Shown one piece after another: positions 7,949-12,943 of a stretch of DNA of 15,829 bases. The stretch lies in contig JAFZKR010000088.1 in assembly GCA_017551845.1 (NCBI GenBank), positions 1 through 15,829 on the forward strand. The letters are read 5' to 3'. A program made the position numbers and the translations under genes. Position 1 is the stretch's first letter. Each line of letters opens with the position of its first letter. The notes under the pieces were generated by a model. The model searched no databases and had not been told where the DNA came from. It was given only the letters and a program-made list of their open reading frames with translations. This stretch comes from Bacteroidaceae bacterium. GTDB lineage: Bacteria > Bacteroidota > Bacteroidia > Bacteroidales > Bacteroidaceae.

Positions 7949-9829
7949 TTATTTGATCAACACTTTTTTGCCGCGATGGATATAGAGGCCCGGGGTGGGG
8001 AATGTCACAGGTTGGCCTTGCAGGTTATAGTACCTGTCATCGGATGCGGGGGCGGTGAGTGGAGAGCTGATGCCTGATACCTCCTCTCGCAGAGCTTCCA
8101 GATCATCGATGTCCACGAAGTCGATGATGTTGTTGAGTACCCGTTTGGAGCGTGTGGGGAAATATTCATCATGCAGGCGCTGGCGTTCCTTGAGATAATA
8201 TTTCTCCACCGTATAGCGGTGCCCCTTGGAGTTGTATGGATGGACGTCGCGCCGATAGTCTCCCCATCGGGCGGACTCGGCATAGATGGCGGTCTCTATG
8301 TTATGGTAGAGACTGTCCCAAAGCTGTTCGGAGGATGCCTGGCCCAAGAGTCCGTCATCGGACAGGACAACCAGCGCCCGCTTCAGGTATCGTCGGGCAA
8401 ACTGCTCATTCTCCATGAGGTGACGGAAGATGCCGGTGGGGTAGTTCCGGCCGTTGTTCTTGCCCAACACATTCTCTTTTACATTATCGAATATGAGCTC
8501 GGTGTCCCAGCAAAGGAAACGGAATCCCTCGCTGTCGGGGCCGCGCCGGCGGATGGCATACCAGTTGTGATGATCCCAGTCAGTGTTGCCGGCGTATTGG
8601 TTGATGAGCATGTAGTCTATGAAACTGTCTATATCCAAGAGAGTGTCCAATTGCTCGTAAGCGGCATCGTCGGCAGCCCGGACGACGGTCTTGATCATGA
8701 GGTTCCAGGCTTCCATGTTACCGGCTGCAGCTTCGAGATGGTTTCCGCCGTCCTCTTCCACTTTGATTACGTCGATGTCCTCTTTTTCACCTCCCAGATG
8801 GTTCTTGCCGAACTGGTCATCCACACGTTCGGCTATGTTGTAGAGTCCCCAGTACATACCGTTCAGAAAGAGGTTCACGTAGAGGGCGTTGACGCTGGTG
8901 TGACCCATTTTGCGCTGCATCATCCGTGCCCACACGTCGCGGGTATATTGTGCCTTCTGACGGTTCGATTCGCTCCAGTGCTGCCAGGAGTTACCGAAGT
9001 GGCAGCGAAGTACGAGCTGGTCGAATTTGGCGGGCTCGTCAGGACCGAAGATGGGGTATTTGAGATTCTTGGGTCCGTATGTCTCCTTAAATACAAGCCG
9101 GAACGAGTGCTTGGGGTTCTTTTCCGCCAGACGTCCGTGACCGCCGTGCAGACGGAGTCCGCATGTTGTACTTAGGTCATGTTCCTGTTCACCTCCTATC
9201 AGTTCTATGCTGGCAGGGCGGGTCCATCCGTGTCCGGTGGCATCGCCCACAGGCGGTCCGGTGAAAATGTATATACCCCCGGTCTCTTCATTGTTCTCAT
9301 GGCTGAACAGGTTATCCTTATCGGTCACTATACTGAGCACGGGCAGGGATTGCAGTCCCTCCCTTATTAATGGAGCCAATGTGGCGTCCTTTGTCATAAC
9401 CGTATCCATTCCATAATCAGCGATTGCTGTACCGCTTATCTGGGAATATTTGCCCCACTTGGAAGGATAACCCTCAGGGGTGTTGCTCTGATTGAGGATA
9501 TCGTCCAAAAAGAGATAGGTGGCGGTGGCGATTTCTGTTATGGGAAGCTCCCCTGCGAAGGCTGCCGCGCGTACGATGGTATTGCTGCTTATGGTGAGAG
9601 GCTCCTCATACGCAGGGCTGGACGAGGTGGGTGTGCTGCTGTCAAGCGTGTATCGGACAGTCCGGCTATCCGAACCTTCTCCGCCTTCCACGCTCATGGA
9701 AAGCTGGAATGATCCGGTACAGAAACCATGCGGCCGGCTCAGTGTGACACGTTGAGCCAGGAGTGTAACCGCTCCCATAACAGTAAGTGCTACACACAAC
9801 AGTTTTTTCCCATATTGAGCCATTTCCAT
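7949..9829 (-). CDS. Secreted CotH-kinase-family protein with C-terminal sorting tail
   Basis: The chosen start (M at 9829) gives 626 residues beginning MEMAQYGKKLLCVALTV, a good signal peptide ending near LLAQ. An in-frame ATG at 9883 lies upstream of the likely promoter and would bury this signal. Residues about 27-107 resemble a chitobiase C-terminal-like beta-sandwich (RYTLDSSTPTSSSPAY). The CotH domain spans about 160-560. It has GLRLHGGHGR, KHSFRLVFK, LYVNLFLNGMYWGLYNIAER, then the kinase-type acidic sites DWDHHNW (Asp417, Asp419) and FLCWDTE (Asp442). The end, YYNLQGQ...PGLYIHRGKKVLIK, matches the short C-terminal domain common on Bacteroidales proteins and linked to type IX secretion. 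CotH proteins are atypical protein kinases (spore coat in Bacillus). The target here is unknown, and a structural role in glycan-related surface complexes is equally possible. Confidence 0.88.
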   Translation of the reverse strand: MEMAQYGKKLLCVALTVMGAVTLLAQRVTLSRPHGFCTGSFQLSMSVEGGEGSDSRTVRYTLDSSTPTSSSPAYEEPLTISSNTIVRAAAFAGELPITEIATATYLFLDDILNQSNTPEGYPSKWGKYSQISGTAIADYGMDTVMTKDATLAPLIREGLQSLPVLSIVTDKDNLFSHENNEETGGIYIFTGPPVGDATGHGWTRPASIELIGGEQEHDLSTTCGLRLHGGHGRLAEKNPKHSFRLVFKETYGPKNLKYPIFGPDEPAKFDQLVLRCHFGNSWQHWSESNRQKAQYTRDVWARMMQRKMGHTSVNALYVNLFLNGMYWGLYNIAERVDDQFGKNHLGGEKEDIDVIKVEEDGGNHLEAAAGNMEAWNLMIKTVVRAADDAAYEQLDTLLDIDSFIDYMLINQYAGNTDWDHHNWYAIRRRGPDSEGFRFLCWDTELIFDNVKENVLGKNNGRNYPTGIFRHLMENEQFARRYLKRALVVLSDDGLLGQASSEQLWDSLYHNIETAIYAESARWGDYRRDVHPYNSKGHRYTVEKYYLKERQRLHDEYFPTRSKRVLNNIIDFVDIDDLEALREEVSGISSPLTAPASDDRYYNLQGQPVTFPTPGLYIHRGKKVLIK

Positions 9830-9872
9830 CCTGTCTGTCTGATTACGGAACTGTAATATTGGAATCAGGCCA

Positions 9873-9880
9873 CAAAGTAA
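9873..9880 (-). promoter_or_regulatory. Putative -7 element of the CotH gene
   Basis: On the minus strand this reads TTACTTTG, one mismatch from TAnnTTTG. It would place the transcript start near 9866, downstream of the ATG at 9883, which supports the start at 9829. No convincing -33 element was seen. Confidence 0.4.
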
Positions 9881-9896
9881 CACTTTTTATTTTTTC

Positions 9897-9924
9897 TTGA
9901 TACCGATTATTATTCATATCTTTA
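9897..9924 (+). promoter_or_regulatory. Putative promoter of the GH3 gene
   Basis: TATCTTTA at 9917-9924 is one base from TAnnTTTG, with a TTG at 9897-9899 as a possible -33 (17 bases between). The leader from about 9931 to 9955 is A/C-rich (repeats of aacta) and has no Shine-Dalgarno site, as usual in Bacteroidetes. It is divergent from the CotH promoter in the 126-base gap. Confidence 0.45.
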
Positions 9925-9955
9925 CGACCAACTAACAACTAACCATAACTCTTAT

Positions 9956-12616
9956 ATGAAAAAGTCATGTTTAATAGCCGGTCTGGCGGTGGTGCTGTCA
10001 CTCACGGCTTGCGGAGGAGGCTCAGGCAAGTATGAGTACCCTTTCCAGAACCCCAATCTTAAGATTGAAAAACGTGTAGAGAACCTTCTTTCACTGCTCA
10101 CACCGGAGGAGAAGGTGGGTCTTATGATGAACGGCTCAATCTCCATTGACAGTCTGGGCATTCCCGCCTACAACTGGTGGTCAGAGGCCTGTCACGGTAT
10201 CTGCATGAACGGTGCAACCGTATTCCCGCAGGCCATAGCTCTTGCAGCCACATTTGATGATGCACAGCAGTATGAGGTTTATACCGTTGTATCTGATGAG
10301 GCCCGTGCACATTGGAACACATCGGACCACAACCAGTTCGGCAAGACACGCGCCACAGGCGGTGCCTGGCATCAGGGCCTTTCATTCTGGTGCCCCAACA
10401 TCAACATATTCCGTGATCCGCGTTGGGGACGCGGTCAGGAGACCAGCGGCGAGGACCCGTACCTGACCGGAAAGATGGGTACCGCCCTTGTAAAAGGTAT
10501 GCAGGGTGACAACCCCAAATACTACAAGACACATGCCTGCGCCAAGCACTACGCTGTTCATAGCGGTTTGGAAGCTAACCGTCACCGCTTCAACGTCAGT
10601 GTGAGCATGCGTGACCTTTGGGAAACCTATCTGCCTGCTTTTAAGACTTTGGTAACCGAGGCGGGTGTCCAGGAGGTGATGTGTGCTTACAATGCATACG
10701 AGGGTGAGCCCTGCTGCGGCAGCGACCGTCTGCTCACCGACATCCTGCGTAACAAATGGGGATACAAGGCTCTTGTGGTATCGGACTGCGGTGCCATCAA
10801 CAACTTCTATAACCGTGGCCAGCATGAGACTCATGCCAATGCAGTTGAGGCCAGTGTTGACGCTGTCCTCTCAGGTACGGATATAGAGTGCGGTACCAGC
10901 TACAATGCTCTTGTGCAGGCAATGCAGGAGGGTAAGATAAACGAGGCCGATCTGGACGTTTCACTGCGCCGCATCCTGCGCTCACGTTTTGAGCTTGGTA
11001 TGCATGATCCTGTCGAGATGGATCCCTGGAAGGACCTTGGTGCCGATGACATAAGCAGCCCTGCACATGCTGCTCTGGCTCACAAGGCTGCCGATGAGGC
11101 TATGGTTCTGCTCAAGAACCAAGGCAACATACTGCCTCTCAAGAAGGAAGGTCTGACAATTGCAATAGTTGGTCCGAATGCCGACAACGTATCAATGCAG
11201 TACGGTAACTACAACGGAACTCCCACACGTGAGAACCAGATTTCTATCCTGCAGGCCATCCGTGCAAAGGCTCCTAACGCCAAAATCATATATGATCGTG
11301 CATGCGAACTGGCCGATGATTATCTGACTGTCAATCATGTGAAGGACCTGAACAACGGTCAGGGTATTTATGCCGAGTTCTTCAATAATGTAAACATGAG
11401 CGGTACTCCCGCAGCCAAGGGTTACTATGAAGAGATCAACATGCGCACCATGGGTGACTACCGTTTTGCCGATGGTGTGGAGATGAACAACTTCTCGGCA
11501 CGCATGACGGGTAAGTTCGTATCCGACTTCACAGGTGATTTGAGTTATAGCGTTCGCGGTAACGACACTTGGAAACTCACAGTGAACGGCAAGGTTATAG
11601 CCGAGCAGAAAGAGGCTGCACAGCAGGCTCGCGGCGGTTTCGGCGGAGGTCGCGGCATGCAGCAGCCGACTCCTTCTTTCAAGGTTGTCAAGGGTCAGAC
11701 TTACAATATCCAGCTTGACTACACCAAGGGTGAGACAGGTTCGGCTTACCTGACATTCGAGCTTAGCCAGCGCAAACTCGCAGAGTTCGAATCAGTGGCC
11801 CAGAAGGTTAAGGATGCCGATGTAATCATAATGGTATCAGGTATCTCAGCCCGTCTTGAGGGTGAGGAGATGCGTGTGAACTACGAAGGATTCTCCGGTG
11901 GTGACCGCACCAAGATTGAGCTGCCGAAGGTTCAGCTTGCACTTCTTGAGGCTATGTACAAGACCGGCAAGCCCGTCATCCTGGTTAACTGCTCCGGTTC
12001 GGCCATCGGCTTTGGTGCCGTTGAGAACCAGTATCAGGCACTGCTTCAGGCTTGGTACGGCGGTCAGGCCGGCGGTCTGGCTGTGGCCGATGTGCTGTTT
12101 GGTGATTACAACCCCGCAGGCCGTCTGCCTGTTACCTTCTACAAGAGCACTGACCAGCTGCCCGCTAATGTCGAGGACTACAACATGGAAGACGGCTTGA
12201 CTTACCGTTACTTCAAGGGTGAGCCTCTCTACGCTTTCGGTTATGGTCTTAGCTACACTACATTTGCTTATGGCGAAGCCACACTGTCCAAACCCAGTAT
12301 CAAGGCCGGCGGTACAGTTGATATCACGGTACCCGTAACCAACACCGGTAATATGGATGGCGATGAGGTTGTTCAGATATACATCAAGGCTCTTGACAAC
12401 CCCGCAGCTCCCATCAAGAACCTCAAGGGATTCAAGCGCGTGAACATTCCTGCAGGCCAAACCGCCCAGGTTAAGATTACTCTTGAGCCCAAGGCATTTG
12501 AGTACTATGATGAGAAGATTGATGAACTGGCAGCAATGCCCGGCCGCTACAAGATCCTCTACGGCCCCTCATCACTTGACAAGGACCTCAAGTCCCTGGA
12601 CTTCACCGTAAAGTAA
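9956..12616 (+). CDS. GH3 beta-xylosidase/beta-glucosidase lipoprotein with PA14 domain
   Basis: This 886-residue protein has a lipoprotein signal (LTAC, Cys19) followed by GGGSG. The GH3 N-terminal barrel spans about 40-350 and includes NWWSEACHGI, PRWGRGQETSGEDPYL, KHYAVHSG and the nucleophile Asp277 in VVSDCGA. The alpha/beta sandwich domain (about 380-460 and 610-735) is split by a PA14-like domain at about 466-605. The acid/base is probably one of the Glu residues in RLEGEEM (Glu635-Glu638). A fibronectin-III-like domain ends the protein (DGDEVVQIYI, NLKGFKRV). The SDCGA and EVMCAYN surroundings resemble xylan 1,4-beta-xylosidases more than cellobiases, but substrate cannot be fixed. It would release terminal sugars from oligosaccharides debranched by the neighbouring esterase and GH51 enzymes. 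A short GGFGGGRG insert (559-569) lies in the PA14 domain. It is a single-gene unit with its own promoter and terminator. Confidence 0.93.
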   Translation: MKKSCLIAGLAVVLSLTACGGGSGKYEYPFQNPNLKIEKRVENLLSLLTPEEKVGLMMNGSISIDSLGIPAYNWWSEACHGICMNGATVFPQAIALAATFDDAQQYEVYTVVSDEARAHWNTSDHNQFGKTRATGGAWHQGLSFWCPNINIFRDPRWGRGQETSGEDPYLTGKMGTALVKGMQGDNPKYYKTHACAKHYAVHSGLEANRHRFNVSVSMRDLWETYLPAFKTLVTEAGVQEVMCAYNAYEGEPCCGSDRLLTDILRNKWGYKALVVSDCGAINNFYNRGQHETHANAVEASVDAVLSGTDIECGTSYNALVQAMQEGKINEADLDVSLRRILRSRFELGMHDPVEMDPWKDLGADDISSPAHAALAHKAADEAMVLLKNQGNILPLKKEGLTIAIVGPNADNVSMQYGNYNGTPTRENQISILQAIRAKAPNAKIIYDRACELADDYLTVNHVKDLNNGQGIYAEFFNNVNMSGTPAAKGYYEEINMRTMGDYRFADGVEMNNFSARMTGKFVSDFTGDLSYSVRGNDTWKLTVNGKVIAEQKEAAQQARGGFGGGRGMQQPTPSFKVVKGQTYNIQLDYTKGETGSAYLTFELSQRKLAEFESVAQKVKDADVIIMVSGISARLEGEEMRVNYEGFSGGDRTKIELPKVQLALLEAMYKTGKPVILVNCSGSAIGFGAVENQYQALLQAWYGGQAGGLAVADVLFGDYNPAGRLPVTFYKSTDQLPANVEDYNMEDGLTYRYFKGEPLYAFGYGLSYTTFAYGEATLSKPSIKAGGTVDITVPVTNTGNMDGDEVVQIYIKALDNPAAPIKNLKGFKRVNIPAGQTAQVKITLEPKAFEYYDEKIDELAAMPGRYKILYGPSSLDKDLKSLDFTVK
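11630..11662 (+). repeat. Gly/Phe-rich insert in the GH3 PA14 domain
   Basis: It encodes RGGFGGGRGMQ (residues 559-569), between the strand KLTVNGKVIAE and the strand FKVVKGQTYNIQL of the PA14-like domain. It is therefore a surface loop. The same GGFGGG core occurs in the barrel protein and the GH51 enzyme. Confidence 0.75.
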
Positions 12617-12644
12617 CCTCTCGCGGAAAACCTCACATCTAAAG

Positions 12645-12680
12645 AAAGCGGGACTCACCAAAATGAGCCCCGCTTTTATT
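12645..12680 (+). terminator. Rho-independent terminator after the GH3 gene
   Basis: A hairpin of 13 positions (12 pairs, one A/C mismatch) has arms AAAGCGGGACTCA at 12645-12657 and TGAGCCCCGCTTT at 12664-12676, with a 6-base loop CCAAAA. It runs straight into a short T stretch. It lies 28 bases after the stop codon. Confidence 0.88.
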
Positions 12681-12697
12681 ATCGCCATGCAATTGGG

Positions 12698-12786
12698 GTC
12701 AACTTTTTCCGTATGGAGTGTCAACTTTTTCAGGACGAAGTATTTTTACAAAAAAGTTGGTCCGTTATTCGTAGACCACAATGGTC
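12698..12786 (+). repeat. Cluster of short direct and inverted repeats in a non-coding segment
   Basis: GTCAACTTTTTC occurs at 12698-12709 and again at 12720-12731 (period 22). An inverted version, AAAAAGTTGGTC, with one extra G, lies at 12751-12762. TGGTCCG(G)TTAT occurs twice, starting at 12758 and 12782, and GACCA/TGGTC form a small palindrome at 12774-12786. No gene is present. Multiple short terminal repeats of this sort resemble the ends of some insertion sequences (IS21-type ends came to mind), but no transposase or matching second end is in the window. A protein-binding array is the other option. Confidence 0.5.
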
Positions 12787-12829
12787 CGGTTATATTTTTG
12801 TATCGTCAATGAGGACATAAATTCAAGCG

Positions 12830-12841
12830 CTCCTTAAGGAG
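12830..12841. promoter_or_regulatory. Perfect 12-bp palindrome upstream of the CUB-repeat gene
   Basis: CTCCTTAAGGAG is fully self-complementary. It is followed at 12843-12853 by an A/T near-palindrome, and TTAAGG at 12834-12839 can also pair loosely with CCCTTAA further on. It sits about 55 bases upstream of the -7 match of the next gene, a place where an operator could lie. No known operator was recognised. Confidence 0.3.
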
Positions 12842-12895
12842 AGAAAAATTTTCCCTTAACAGGAAAAATAAATCTGCTGTAATTGTAAAAATAAG

Positions 12896-12903
12896 TAACT
12901 TTG
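12896..12903 (+). promoter_or_regulatory. Putative -7 element of the CUB-repeat gene
   Basis: TAACTTTG is an exact TAnnTTTG match and identical to the one before the esterase gene. Transcription would start near 12910, with a leader of about 34 nt to the ATG at 12944. A -33 element is not evident. Confidence 0.5.
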
Positions 12904-12943
12904 AATCATCACCCTGTTAAGATACTTATTAACCAAGAAGTTT

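Noticed and set aside
8171..9175. A 334-residue open frame on the plus strand
   Set aside because: It lies wholly antisense to the CotH gene, whose domains and motifs are clear. It has no signal or motif of its own and arises from the GC-rich codon pattern.
9830..9883. N-terminal extension of the CotH gene from ATG 9883
   Set aside because: The extra 18 residues bury the signal peptide, and the likely -7 element at 9873-9880 lies downstream of that ATG.
11846..12460. A 204-residue open frame on the minus strand
   Set aside because: It is antisense to the GH3 C-terminal domains, which are continuous and recognisable.
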